NCBI GenBank assembly: GCA_910577295.1
Contig: CAJTLS010000009.1
Coordinates: forward strand, 37,978-91,854
Direction: 5' to 3'
Length of the DNA: 53,877 bases
Source: an uncultured Eubacterium sp.
Lineage (GTDB): Bacteria; Bacillota; Clostridia; Lachnospirales; Lachnospiraceae
The notes beneath the pieces are model-generated. The model was not told where the DNA came from and did not search any database. It worked only from the letters and a program-made list of their open reading frames with translations. The stretch's first letter is position 1. Each line of letters starts with the position of its first letter. A program made the translations under genes and the position numbers. This document shows positions 1 through 8,040 of this stretch, piece by piece.

Positions 1-1301
1 GGCTTATTTGTTGCCGCTGCCTGCCCGAGAAAGGAAGACAGACAACCATCAATACCGTGCGTACCAATGTTTGCATATACTTTAATATCCGGATTGAGAC
101 GAAAAAAATTCGTTATACGGATACTGTCATTGATACTGAGGTGTAAAATAGATTCGGAAGGTATCTTTTCTACCACTTTCTTTATGGCATAAACGTGCGA
201 ATATGGAAAATCCGGATAGACTACCGAATCCACATATCCTTTCAAAGCATTATAATAGCTGCGGTTATTCACGGACGTCTCTCCGGCATATTCACAGCAA
301 TAACGGAAGAAATACTCCGGACTGCATTCAAAGATTGTCGTTATGCTTTTGTATAAATCCACTACCCGACCATCTTCCTGTACAAGCCAGTGCTCAAATT
401 GGCCGGCAAATTTACGCAATTGCTCTTTTATCCCACTGAAAATATTGCCGCCATAAGAAATTACAATTTCCGGCAGAAATTCCTTTACTTTCTTTGGTAT
501 GGCATAGCGGGCATCCATACAAATATTAAGATTAAGCCCCTCCTGCAATTCCACATTTGACATATATTCCACGGAAACCGCGGCGTTGAAACGGGCAAAA
601 AAGGCAGTCAGATTTTCTTTCATTTTCTGACTGATAAAACTGCTTTGTCCGCATGTAACAAGAATCCTCTGCGCCTTTTTCAGTTTCTCTATTTTTTCAT
701 CCCACACATCACCGGAAGTCTCCAACTCCAGTCTGTCAATCTTTGTTACCTCCGGCAATTTTTTTATATTAAAAGAATTATTGTACGCTTTCATGGGCAC
801 ATTGATATGCACCGGACCAGTACCATGATGATTCAATTCAAGCAATGCCTCATTAATCAGACGTTTACAATAGATTTCATCATCCTGATTATGAATAATC
901 GGCAGATTAACAGATTTTCTAACATGCCGGTCGTACATACCTACTTGATCAATCATCTGGTCTTCCCATTGTCCAAGCATAGCGGGATTGCGGTCACTCG
1001 TCAATACAATTAGAGGAACCCCCTGATAATATGCTTCCGCAACGGCTGGCCAATAATTACATGTAGCAGTGGACGATGTACAGGAAATAACGACTGGCTC
1101 CTGTAATTCCTGTGCCAGTCCCAGAGCAAAATAACCCGCACTCCGCTCATCGACAACCGAATAACATTGAAACTCCGAATCCTCTTCAACCGAGTGGACG
1201 AATGGTACATTACGGCTTCCAGCAGAGAGTACACAATGACGGATACCATATTTTTTTAACAGGGCAATAATAAACTGATAAACTTTCAATTCCGTGTACA
1301 T
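1..1301 (-). CDS. MenD-like thiamine-diphosphate-dependent enzyme, 3' end outside window
   Basis: An open frame of 433 codons runs from ATG at 1301 off the left edge with no stop. Visible MenD-type motifs are LSAGSRN near residue 26, VVDERSAGYFALGLA near residue 50, SCTSSTATCNYWPAVAEA and LIVLTSDR in the Pyr domain, a HINVPM segment, and near the edge LSINDSIR and GTHGIDGCLSSFLGQA, which match the MenD core NSMPIRD and GASGIDG. MenD adds a succinyl-semialdehyde unit to isochorismate in menaquinone synthesis, but no other men gene is present. The start overlaps the pyruvyltransferase end by 16 nt, with AAAGGAG upstream, so the two are translationally coupled. A role in making or modifying a polysaccharide substituent is inferred from context. 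The family is firm; the substrate is unknown. Confidence 0.8.
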   Translation of the reverse strand, partial: MYTELKVYQFIIALLKKYGIRHCVLSAGSRNVPFVHSVEEDSEFQCYSVVDERSAGYFALGLAQELQEPVVISCTSSTATCNYWPAVAEAYYQGVPLIVLTSDRNPAMLGQWEDQMIDQVGMYDRHVRKSVNLPIIHNQDDEIYCKRLINEALLELNHHGTGPVHINVPMKAYNNSFNIKKLPEVTKIDRLELETSGDVWDEKIEKLKKAQRILVTCGQSSFISQKMKENLTAFFARFNAAVSVEYMSNVELQEGLNLNICMDARYAIPKKVKEFLPEIVISYGGNIFSGIKEQLRKFAGQFEHWLVQEDGRVVDLYKSITTIFECSPEYFFRYCCEYAGETSVNNRSYYNALKGYVDSVVYPDFPYSHVYAIKKVVEKIPSESILHLSINDSIRITNFFRLNPDIKVYANIGTHGIDGCLSSFLGQAAATNK

Positions 1302-2407
1302 TGTTCCAGCTCCTTTTTTAAATATTCTCTCACACGCTCTCTTTCGGCATGAATAATATCATTCGTTTTCGCATAATCTATCGTCGTGGAAAGCATTTCT
1401 TCCAGTCTGCTTAAATCTCCAATTCTACGTTTCTGTAAACAAAGTCGTTCCAAAATATCCGTCAATTTTTCGGCATTTCCATAACCGCTGCTTCTAACAA
1501 AAGAAACAAACTTTTGCTGCGTTATCACAGACAGAATAGTGCCATGAAAGGTATCTGTGACAATACAGGCAGCATGTTGAAAATAGGTTATTACCTGAAA
1601 CGGATTGCAATCAATGTATCGGTCGCAGCACTGCTGTACGCCACCGATACAAAACACCTTCCATCCGTTTTTATTTGCGTATGCACGTATTTCCCTGCAT
1701 TCTTCCGTTGTAAATCTCCCCGAGTACCCATACAAAATCATATAGTCACTCTCTGGTACGGAAGCCGGAATTTGTTTGCACCTGCCAATAAAATCATAGG
1801 CAAGAACGGGGTCTGGATGATATTCCGGCAACATCCCTGTCAGTTCCTTAACGATGTTACCGCTATTTTTATCTCTGACAGAAAGGGCATCAAATCTTTT
1901 GAGCCACTGACTTACTTTTTCTTTTACCTTATATTTTTCCAAATCCGAAATCGTCGTATTGCCAAAAGAAGCCGCATAAGTAATCAATCTCTGCGCACGG
2001 TTTCCCTCGCCAAATAATTCCGATGAAAATCCTACATTCGTGTTATCCTGCACACAATTAAAGACTTCATCGCTGCCGATTACAAGCAAATCCAGTTCCG
2101 GCGCATAGTTTTTCTGAGCGCCGATTTCCAGATAAGGATAATAATTTTTACCATACTTCCTTTTATATTGTATAAAACGAATCTTTTCTTTCAGTGGAGC
2201 GTTGAGTTTGATAATTTCCGTGGCTTTTGATAATTTCCGTGTCATTCCTTTGGAGCATTCATCCTGAACAAGGCATTCCCCGACACGATAGTCGACAAAC
2301 TCAACCCCGCATCCAAGTTCCTCAAATATCTTTTTTAGACCGTATGCCTGAAGGAAAGAACCATAATTAGCAATTCTCTGCATCGACAAAATTCCAACTC
2401 GAATCAT
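1286..2407 (-). CDS. polysaccharide pyruvyltransferase family protein
   Basis: The 373-residue protein opens with GILSMQRIANYGSFLQAYGL, the N-terminal signature of the polysaccharide pyruvyltransferase family (CsaB/WcaK type). It also has VIGSDEVFN near residue 110 and DTFHGTILSVI near residue 285. Family members move an enolpyruvyl group from PEP onto a sugar as a ketal, or act in related wall-polymer steps, in the cytoplasm. The length is normal. ATG at 2407 overlaps the end of the PssE-like gene by 4 nt (ATGA), and its own end overlaps the MenD-like gene, so the three are tightly coupled. The sugar acceptor cannot be read from sequence. Some relatives in gut Clostridia sit in glycan loci without proven activity. 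Confidence 0.88.
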   Translation of the reverse strand: MIRVGILSMQRIANYGSFLQAYGLKKIFEELGCGVEFVDYRVGECLVQDECSKGMTRKLSKATEIIKLNAPLKEKIRFIQYKRKYGKNYYPYLEIGAQKNYAPELDLLVIGSDEVFNCVQDNTNVGFSSELFGEGNRAQRLITYAASFGNTTISDLEKYKVKEKVSQWLKRFDALSVRDKNSGNIVKELTGMLPEYHPDPVLAYDFIGRCKQIPASVPESDYMILYGYSGRFTTEECREIRAYANKNGWKVFCIGGVQQCCDRYIDCNPFQVITYFQHAACIVTDTFHGTILSVITQQKFVSFVRSSGYGNAEKLTDILERLCLQKRRIGDLSRLEEMLSTTIDYAKTNDIIHAERERVREYLKKELEQCTRN

Positions 2408-2916
2408 CTCTTTTTCCTCTCCCTCATCAACTCGTCCACTACACTTTTCAGCTTCGCATTAAATTCCGCATTATTGCTGTTTTGTCCTGCCGTCATACCG
2501 GATACCCTGTCATTATAATTTAGTATGACATCTTGCAAGCAGGTAATATCCTCTACCGTTATGATATTCTTCTGCCTCTCTGCAACTGCTTTGGCAAACT
2601 CAACCTGATGGTCATTGACATGCTCATCAAACTGCTTTTGGCGTGGAACAACAATAGGAATCTTACCAATCTGCAGGGGCATGATGAAACTGGAAGGCCC
2701 TCCGTGTGTAATAACAATACGGGCTTCTTCTACATACTTTACCATTTTCGGATAGGGAAACAATTTGCTCCATGTACAATACTGTGGCTCATATGTGCTA
2801 TATCCAATCTGGATAATCACATCTTCCTCTATTATTTTATTCTCTTTTAACCTGTCCATATATTCCACTAAACGGTTAAATGGCTGTTCATGCGTTCCTA
2901 CCGTTACAAAAATCAT
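2404..2916 (-). CDS. PssE/Alg13-like glycosyltransferase subunit (GT28 C-terminal domain)
   Basis: This 170-residue protein begins with IFVTVGTHEQPFNRLVEYMD and carries THGGPSSFIMPLQIGKIPIV followed by PRQKQFDEHVNDHQVEFA, the nucleotide-sugar binding signature of the GT28 C-terminal fold. Its size matches the catalytic half of split transferases (PssE, EpsF, eukaryotic Alg13). It needs a membrane partner, which is the PssD-like protein encoded immediately upstream, 22 nt away. GGAG lies 7 nt before ATG 2916. The pair probably adds one sugar (often glucuronate or a hexose) to the lipid-linked repeat unit, which fits the UDP-GlcA-forming gene upstream. Donor specificity is inferred. Confidence 0.85.
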   Translation of the reverse strand: MIFVTVGTHEQPFNRLVEYMDRLKENKIIEEDVIIQIGYSTYEPQYCTWSKLFPYPKMVKYVEEARIVITHGGPSSFIMPLQIGKIPIVVPRQKQFDEHVNDHQVEFAKAVAERQKNIITVEDITCLQDVILNYNDRVSGMTAGQNSNNAEFNAKLKSVVDELMRERKKR

Positions 2917-2938
2917 GCTTTCACTCCATGCCTGTTTA

Positions 2939-3388
2939 CTAAAAAATGCTCCCGAAGTTAATCGCTTTCGGGTAAACCTGTTTCATCTCTTCCCATTGGA
3001 CAATAAATTTATCCGTGACCGGATAAACCATCTTCCCAGTCATAGTCGGTTTATCTATGCGGTCAAAAACTTCAATATATATTGTTTTTGCGCCAAATAA
3101 TTTACCAAACCAAAAAAAAGGAACTGCCACAGCCGCTCCGGAAGAAATAATGAAATCCGGTCTCTCTTTTCTCAACAGTCGGATGGCAAGTGTCGTATTG
3201 ATAAAAAGCGCCTTTAAACTCCGATTTGTCGGATAATAACAGGGGTACACCGTCTCGCCACTCAAAAGGCTCCTTGCATCCTCCTTATCAAACGTCACCC
3301 AGAAACGTTCTTTATTTTCCCAGAATGGCTTCAACATATACAAATGTGTCAAATGTCCTCCGGAAGAACCAACAAAACAAACTTTCAT
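2939..3388 (-). CDS. PssD/Alg14-like membrane-anchoring glycosyltransferase subunit
   Basis: The 149-residue protein starts with KVCFVGSSGGHLTHLYMLKP, the Alg14/PssD signature. It has a hydrophobic middle (PDFIISSGAAVAVPFFWFGK) and ends with VYPVTDKFIVQWEEM. In split two-subunit transferases this half recruits the soluble PssE half to the membrane face where the undecaprenyl-linked acceptor lies. The PssE-like gene follows directly. GAGGTG lies about 7 nt before ATG 3388. Length and order match PssD-PssE pairs of Gram-positive exopolysaccharide clusters, so the identification is good, while the sugar added remains unknown. Confidence 0.85.
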   Translation of the reverse strand: MKVCFVGSSGGHLTHLYMLKPFWENKERFWVTFDKEDARSLLSGETVYPCYYPTNRSLKALFINTTLAIRLLRKERPDFIISSGAAVAVPFFWFGKLFGAKTIYIEVFDRIDKPTMTGKMVYPVTDKFIVQWEEMKQVYPKAINFGSIF

Positions 3389-3406
3389 CCGTCTACACCT
3401 CGCCTG

Positions 3407-4639
3407 TCAATCTCTTTGGAAAATATCTCTTGTGTACACTTTTTCTTTTACATCATCCAGACAGTAGTCATACCGGTTGGCAATAATAACCTGACTTTGT
3501 TCTTTAAAACATTTCAGGTCTTTCACAATCCGGCTCCCAAAAAAAGTTTCGCCCCCCTGAAAAGTCGGCTCATAAATAATAATCTTCGCCCCTTTCGCCT
3601 TGAGACGTTTCATTACGCCCTGAATGGAACTCTGACGGAAATTATCGGAGTTGCTTTTCATCGTCAGACGATATACACCAATCACAACTTCCTTTTCCTT
3701 ACTCACACTCCATTCTTCATTTGCCTCATAAGCGCCGGCAAGCTCTAAAATGCGGTCGGCAATAAAATCCTTTCTCGTGCGGTTGCTCTCTACAATTGCT
3801 CCAATGAGGTTTTCCGGAACATCTGCATAATTGGCCAAGAGCTGTTTCGTATCTTTGGGCAGACAATAGCCGCCATATCCGAAAGACGGATTATTATAAT
3901 GCGTCCCTATCCTCGGGTCTAAACAGACGCCTTTGATAATAGCCTGCGTATCCAGTCCTTTCATTTCCGCATAAGTATCCAGTTCATTAAAATAGGAAAC
4001 CCGCAACGCCAGATAGGTGTTCGCAAAAAGTTTCACCGCCTCTGCTTCCGTAAACTCCATAAACAGCGTATCTATATCATCCTTTGCCGCTCCCTCTCTT
4101 AATAATGCGGCGAAAGTTTCTGCTGCCTCTCTCGTTTCCCCGTCACAGCCAACAATAATACGGCTGGGATACAGATTATCATATAACGCTTTTGTCTCAC
4201 GTAAAAATTCCGGACTAAAAAGGATATTCCTGCTGCCTGTCTTTTCTCTGATTGCTTTCGTATATCCGACCGGAATTGTCGATTTAATAATTATGGCGGC
4301 ATTGGGATTATATTTCAGCGCCAAATTAAGTACCTGTTCTACCGCAGATGTATCGAAAAAATTCCTTTTCGAATCGTAATTTGTCGGTGCGGCAATGATA
4401 ATAAAATCAGCGTCAGTATAAGCCTCTCCGGCATCTAATGTCGCCGTTAAATCCAACTCTTTTTCCGCCATGTATTTCTCAATATATTCGTCCTGAATAG
4501 GAGATTTTCTATCATTAATCTGCTGCACTTTTTCGGGTACGATATCAAGCGCATACACTTTGTTATACTGTGCCAGCAGTGTGGCAATTGATAATCCGAC
4601 ATAGCCGGTACCTGCTACGGCAATTTTATACTTTTTCAT
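3407..4639 (-). CDS. ugd: UDP-glucose 6-dehydrogenase (nucleotide-sugar dehydrogenase)
   Basis: This enzyme of 410 residues oxidises UDP-glucose (or a related UDP-sugar) to the uronic acid using two NAD+. The Rossmann motif KIAVAGTGYVGLSIA is at the N-terminus, the middle domain contains SPEFLRE and NTYLALRVSYFNELD, and the catalytic cysteine lies in FGYGGYCLPKDTKQLLANY. The C-terminal NAD/UDP domain contains GVYRLTMKSNSDNFR. ATG 4639 is preferred over the upstream in-frame ATG at 4657 because AAAGGAG sits at the correct distance and overlaps that upstream codon. The next gene upstream is a UDP-glucuronate epimerase, so the two give UDP-GlcA and UDP-GalA. UDP-Gal or UDP-ManNAc substrates cannot be excluded. 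Confidence 0.9.
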   Translation of the reverse strand: MKKYKIAVAGTGYVGLSIATLLAQYNKVYALDIVPEKVQQINDRKSPIQDEYIEKYMAEKELDLTATLDAGEAYTDADFIIIAAPTNYDSKRNFFDTSAVEQVLNLALKYNPNAAIIIKSTIPVGYTKAIREKTGSRNILFSPEFLRETKALYDNLYPSRIIVGCDGETREAAETFAALLREGAAKDDIDTLFMEFTEAEAVKLFANTYLALRVSYFNELDTYAEMKGLDTQAIIKGVCLDPRIGTHYNNPSFGYGGYCLPKDTKQLLANYADVPENLIGAIVESNRTRKDFIADRILELAGAYEANEEWSVSKEKEVVIGVYRLTMKSNSDNFRQSSIQGVMKRLKAKGAKIIIYEPTFQGGETFFGSRIVKDLKCFKEQSQVIIANRYDYCLDDVKEKVYTRDIFQRD

Positions 4640-4692
4640 ACTCGCATCTCCCTTCAAAACGTTTCATTTTACAACTTTGTTATTGCGTAAGC

Positions 4693-5739
4693 TTACATAT
4701 AAAATTCTTTATACCACTCGGCAAATTTACGAAGTCCCTCCCGCAGACTGGTATCCGGCTTATATCCAAAGTCTCTTTCTAGTGCGGAAGTATCGGCATA
4801 TGTCACGGGAACATCACCTGCCTGCATGGGAACGAGCTCCTTATGTGCATCAAAATCAAAATCTTTGGGAAGCACACCCGCTCTCACAAGCTCTTCCTGA
4901 AGAATCTGAACAAAATCAAGAAGATTTTCCGGCTTGCTATTTCCAATATTGTATACGGCGTATGGTGGAACGGGAAGTCCGTCAGCTCCATTCTCTCTCT
5001 CCGGTGCGCCTTTCATAACACATATCACGCCTTCCACAATATCGTCAATATAAGTAAAATCCCGCTTACATTTTCCATAGTTAAATATCTGTATTTTTTC
5101 CCCCTGAAGCAGTTTATCCGTAAAGCCAAAATAGGCCATGTCTGGACGTCCTGCCGGACCATATACGGTAAAAAAACGCAATCCAGTAGCGGGAATATTG
5201 TACAATTTCGAATAAGCATGCGCCATCAGCTCATTACTCTTTTTCGTAGCTGCATATAATGACACCGGACAATCAACCTTGTCCTCTGTCGAATAAGGTA
5301 TTTTTTGATTTGCACCATAAACAGAAGAACTGGAGGCATATACCAAATGTTCCACCGGATAATTCCGGCATCCCTCCAAAATATTATAAAATCCAATTAA
5401 ATTACTCTCTATATAAGTATCTGGATTTGAGATAGAATAACGAACACCGGCCTGCGCTCCAAGATGAACAATTACAGAGGGACTATACTTTTTAAATATC
5501 GAAAAAACCAATTCCTTATCAGAGAAATCCCCCTTTATAAATATAAAATTATCCTTATCGGAAATTTCTGAAATCCTTGCTTCCTTTAAGCGGACATCAT
5601 AGTAGTCATTCATATTATCTAAGCCAATAATTTTTATCTTGTCCATATCGCTTAAAAGCTTTTTGGTCAAATTGGAACCAATAAAACCGGCAACTCCAGT
5701 AATTAAAATTGTTTTATTCGCCAAATCAATGTTCTGCAA
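4693..5739 (-). CDS. UDP-glucuronate 4-epimerase-like SDR enzyme
   Basis: This extended short-chain dehydrogenase of 348 residues has the NAD motif GVAGFIGSNLTKKLL, YASSSSVYGANQKIPYS and the catalytic SLYAATKKSNE (YxxxK), then LRFFTVYGPAGRPDMAYFGF, which is typical of CapI/GAE UDP-glucuronate 4-epimerases. It would interconvert UDP-GlcA and UDP-GalA for polymer assembly. The start is TTG at 5739, with GGAG 7 nt upstream; no ATG lies near. It follows the BY-kinase gene by 14 nt and precedes the UDP-glucose dehydrogenase. UDP-glucose 4-epimerase is a less likely alternative given the neighbour. Confidence 0.85.
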   Translation of the reverse strand: MQNIDLANKTILITGVAGFIGSNLTKKLLSDMDKIKIIGLDNMNDYYDVRLKEARISEISDKDNFIFIKGDFSDKELVFSIFKKYSPSVIVHLGAQAGVRYSISNPDTYIESNLIGFYNILEGCRNYPVEHLVYASSSSVYGANQKIPYSTEDKVDCPVSLYAATKKSNELMAHAYSKLYNIPATGLRFFTVYGPAGRPDMAYFGFTDKLLQGEKIQIFNYGKCKRDFTYIDDIVEGVICVMKGAPERENGADGLPVPPYAVYNIGNSKPENLLDFVQILQEELVRAGVLPKDFDFDAHKELVPMQAGDVPVTYADTSALERDFGYKPDTSLREGLRKFAEWYKEFYM

Positions 5740-5753
5740 CGTAATTCTCCATT

Positions 5754-6491
5754 CTATTCCTCATCATTTTCCGAGCCATAGGTACCATAGTACTTACCAT
5801 AGTATTTCCCATAATATTTGCCGTAATACTTACCATAGTATTTCCCATAATAACCCTTTTTCTCCATTGGCACCTTATTGAGAACCGCTCCGAGAATCTT
5901 ACAGTTACTCTGCTCAAGCTGGCTTTTTACTCCCTGTGCAAAGCGATAGCTGATGGCGTTATCCTCAATGACAAGAAGCACACCGTCTGTCTGCTGGGCA
6001 ACGATTGCAGCATCAATAACCGAGCCAAGCGGCGGACAGTCGATAAGTACATAGTCATATTCTTTACGAAACTTTTCTATTGTTTTCTGAAACTTCTCGG
6101 TACCGAGCAGCTCGGCTGGATTTGGCGCATACGGTCCCGAAAGTATCAAATGCATATTTTCCACATTCGTCTCGTGAAGCGCTTCGTCAAGCTCTGCTTG
6201 TCCGGCTAAAAAGTTCGTCAATCCAGCATCTACAGCGCCAATCTTGTATCGGCCAACAAGAACAGATTTTCGCAAATCTGCATCAATCAATAGCACCTTT
6301 TTATCATTCTCAGCAAACGAACGGGCCAGATTAAAGGTAACGTTACTTTTTCCCTCATTCGGGGTACAACTCGTAAAGGCAATTACCTTAATATCGTCTC
6401 CGCTGAATTGTATATTGGTACGAAGTGTTTTAAATGCCTCATTCGCACGGTAAGACAAATCATCCAGTTTTGCAAATTCCATCTTCTTCAT
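5754..6491 (-). CDS. CpsD/CapB-type bacterial tyrosine kinase with YYGK-repeat tail
   Basis: This cytoplasmic BY-kinase partners with the Wzz-like membrane activator encoded just upstream and cycles phosphorylation on its tail to control polymer length and export. It has the Walker A motif SCTPNEGKSNVTFN, the Walker A' motif VLLIDADLRKS and the Walker B motif YVLIDCPPLG. The C-terminus is six tandem YYG(K/T) units plus one more Tyr, 13 tyrosines in about 26 residues, far more regular than the usual scattered Tyr cluster. ATG 6491 forms TGATG with the stop of the preceding gene, behind GGGAGG; a GTG at 6494 is an alternative. The phosphatase CpsB, encoded two genes upstream, should reverse the phosphorylation. 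Confidence 0.93.
   Translation of the reverse strand: MKKMEFAKLDDLSYRANEAFKTLRTNIQFSGDDIKVIAFTSCTPNEGKSNVTFNLARSFAENDKKVLLIDADLRKSVLVGRYKIGAVDAGLTNFLAGQAELDEALHETNVENMHLILSGPYAPNPAELLGTEKFQKTIEKFRKEYDYVLIDCPPLGSVIDAAIVAQQTDGVLLVIEDNAISYRFAQGVKSQLEQSNCKILGAVLNKVPMEKKGYYGKYYGKYYGKYYGKYYGKYYGTYGSENDEE
5777..5851 (-). repeat. 12-bp tandem repeats encoding the YYGK tail of the tyrosine kinase
   Basis: Six near-identical 12-nt units (TAY TAY GGN AAR) code for the kinase tail. The units differ mainly at third positions. Each unit is a multiple of three, so copy-number change would alter the number of phosphorylatable tyrosines without breaking the frame. Confidence 0.85.
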
Positions 6492-7261
6492 CACTTCTTA
6501 CCTCCCTTATGATTTGCTTTTCTCTTTCTTTTCTTCGCCGCCTGTTTCGCCATCTCCTCACGCTGTTCCTCTTTCAATGCACTCTCCTCGATTGGCAGAA
6601 TACCAAGTGTGTTCAGGCCGAGATAACGCTCCACATCTTCTGAAGATTTAATCGTATCATCCAGCATATGGCGAATAATAACAGCAGCACACGCCAGAAT
6701 AATTCCCAAAATACCGGCAATCATTGCATTTCTTGTTGTCGTCGGACTCGTCTTTCTCTCTGCCACATGTCCCTCTTCAATAATACCTGGCTCGTTAATA
6801 CGCATGAGTTGGGCAATACGTTTCCGTGAAACCTGCGCATACTGGTCTACAATCTGCTTTGCCAGCGTCGGGTCCGGATTGGTAACCGAAATTGACAAAA
6901 TGCGGGTGTCCGTAGGATTTTCAACAGATGTCACGGAAAGCAACTCTTCATAAGTCATGTCAAGCTCCAGATTATCAATTACCTGCTCTACGACCGGACG
7001 GCTCTTTGTGACAACGATATAGTCCTGTGTCAACTGTGTTCCAACTGCCAAATCGGATAAAGAAGCAATACTTGTCGTATTGCTCAAGATACAGAGTTGT
7101 GTCGTTGATGTGTAAATGGGCGTCGCAATAAATTTACAAAACACACCGGTAGCACCGGCAAACAGGACACCAACTAAAACAATCAGCCAAAGACGGGACA
7201 TCAACACTCCAAATATCTCTAGCAAATCAATTTCCATTTCGTCTTGAGATTTCGCATTCAT
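6491..7261 (-). CDS. Wzz/CpsC-like polysaccharide chain-length and BY-kinase activator protein
   Basis: This 256-residue inner-membrane protein has TM1 near residues 24-46 (LWLIVLVGVLFAGATGVF), an extracytoplasmic loop rich in polysaccharide co-polymerase features (IYTSTTQLCI, LDMTYEELLSVTSVENPTDT) and TM2 near 176-197 (AMIAGILGIILACAAVII). The loop before TM2 has the Pro-containing stretch AERKTSPTT. The cytoplasmic tail is very basic (KRKRKANHKGGKK) and should bind and activate the separate kinase, as in Gram-positive CpsC/CpsD or YveK/YveL pairs. The start at 7261 follows the phosphatase gene by 50 nt, and its stop overlaps the kinase start. Confidence 0.9.
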   Translation of the reverse strand: MNAKSQDEMEIDLLEIFGVLMSRLWLIVLVGVLFAGATGVFCKFIATPIYTSTTQLCILSNTTSIASLSDLAVGTQLTQDYIVVTKSRPVVEQVIDNLELDMTYEELLSVTSVENPTDTRILSISVTNPDPTLAKQIVDQYAQVSRKRIAQLMRINEPGIIEEGHVAERKTSPTTTRNAMIAGILGIILACAAVIIRHMLDDTIKSSEDVERYLGLNTLGILPIEESALKEEQREEMAKQAAKKRKRKANHKGGKK

Positions 7262-7311
7262 TTTTTACTGTTTCCTCCATTCAATTCTCTTGTTCATTAT
7301 CTTGTTCTATA

Positions 7312-8040
7312 TTACAAATATTTTTTTTCAAAAATATATGTTGCATTATTCATGGTCAATTCATCTGCCATCTGTTTCCCACTCAATTTTACGATGGTTT
7401 CATATGTCTCCCGCATTTTCGGCGGACGCTCCCCATCGTTATGACAATCGCTTCCCAGAAAATGCACAAATCCGTTCTGTACCATTTTCCGGCAAAGTTT
7501 TACTCTCTTGTCAAAACGTTTACCTAACAGACTGCGGCTGTTCATCTGCATGACGGCGCCCATTTTCATCAACTCACAAAGGCGGTCATATTCCTGCATC
7601 AGACACTCATATCGCTCTACGTGGGCAATAATCGGTATCAGGCCCTCGCGTATCAGAGAAGCGATGGCATCTTCAATTTCGCGGTACGGGCTCCTTGGAA
7701 AAAACTCGACAAGCAGATACTGGCTGTCTGCCATTGTCAAAATATCACCTTTTTTATAGGCGTCGATAATCCCCGGAGAGTAAAGTACCTCGCAACCGGT
7801 ATACAACGTAAGCTCCGGCGTCACTTTCTTCGCATGTTCGTTCGCCTCGGCAACCAGATCACGAATTTTATCCGCTTTCTGATAATTCTGCTCCATATCA
7901 AAATGAGGAGTCGCTATCACATGGGCAACACCCTGTTCGCGCTGCATTTGCAGCATTTTCTCCGTCTGCTCCCAGCTCTTTGAGCCGTCGTCAATCCCCG
8001 GCAAAATATGGCTGTGAATATCAATAAATCCCTGCTCCAT
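7312..8040 (-). CDS. CpsB/YwqE-type PHP-domain protein-tyrosine phosphatase
   Basis: This metal-dependent phosphatase of 242 residues removes phosphate from the BY-kinase tail. PHP-fold metal ligands are visible in DIHSHILPGIDDGSKSWEQT at the N-terminus, IATPHFDMEQNY near residue 42, TGCEVLYSPG, IIAHVERYECL and FLGSDCHNDGERPP. Length matches CpsB/CapC. ATG 8040 overlaps the stop of the sugar-phosphate transferase as TAATG. Its place between the priming transferase and the Wzz/kinase pair is the standard order of regulated capsule or EPS operons. Confidence 0.92.
   Translation of the reverse strand: MEQGFIDIHSHILPGIDDGSKSWEQTEKMLQMQREQGVAHVIATPHFDMEQNYQKADKIRDLVAEANEHAKKVTPELTLYTGCEVLYSPGIIDAYKKGDILTMADSQYLLVEFFPRSPYREIEDAIASLIREGLIPIIAHVERYECLMQEYDRLCELMKMGAVMQMNSRSLLGKRFDKRVKLCRKMVQNGFVHFLGSDCHNDGERPPKMRETYETIVKLSGKQMADELTMNNATYIFEKKYL

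Noticed and set aside
645..1013. Plus-strand frame of 122 codons
   Set aside because: It is a shadow of the MenD-like gene, which has clear family motifs on the other strand.
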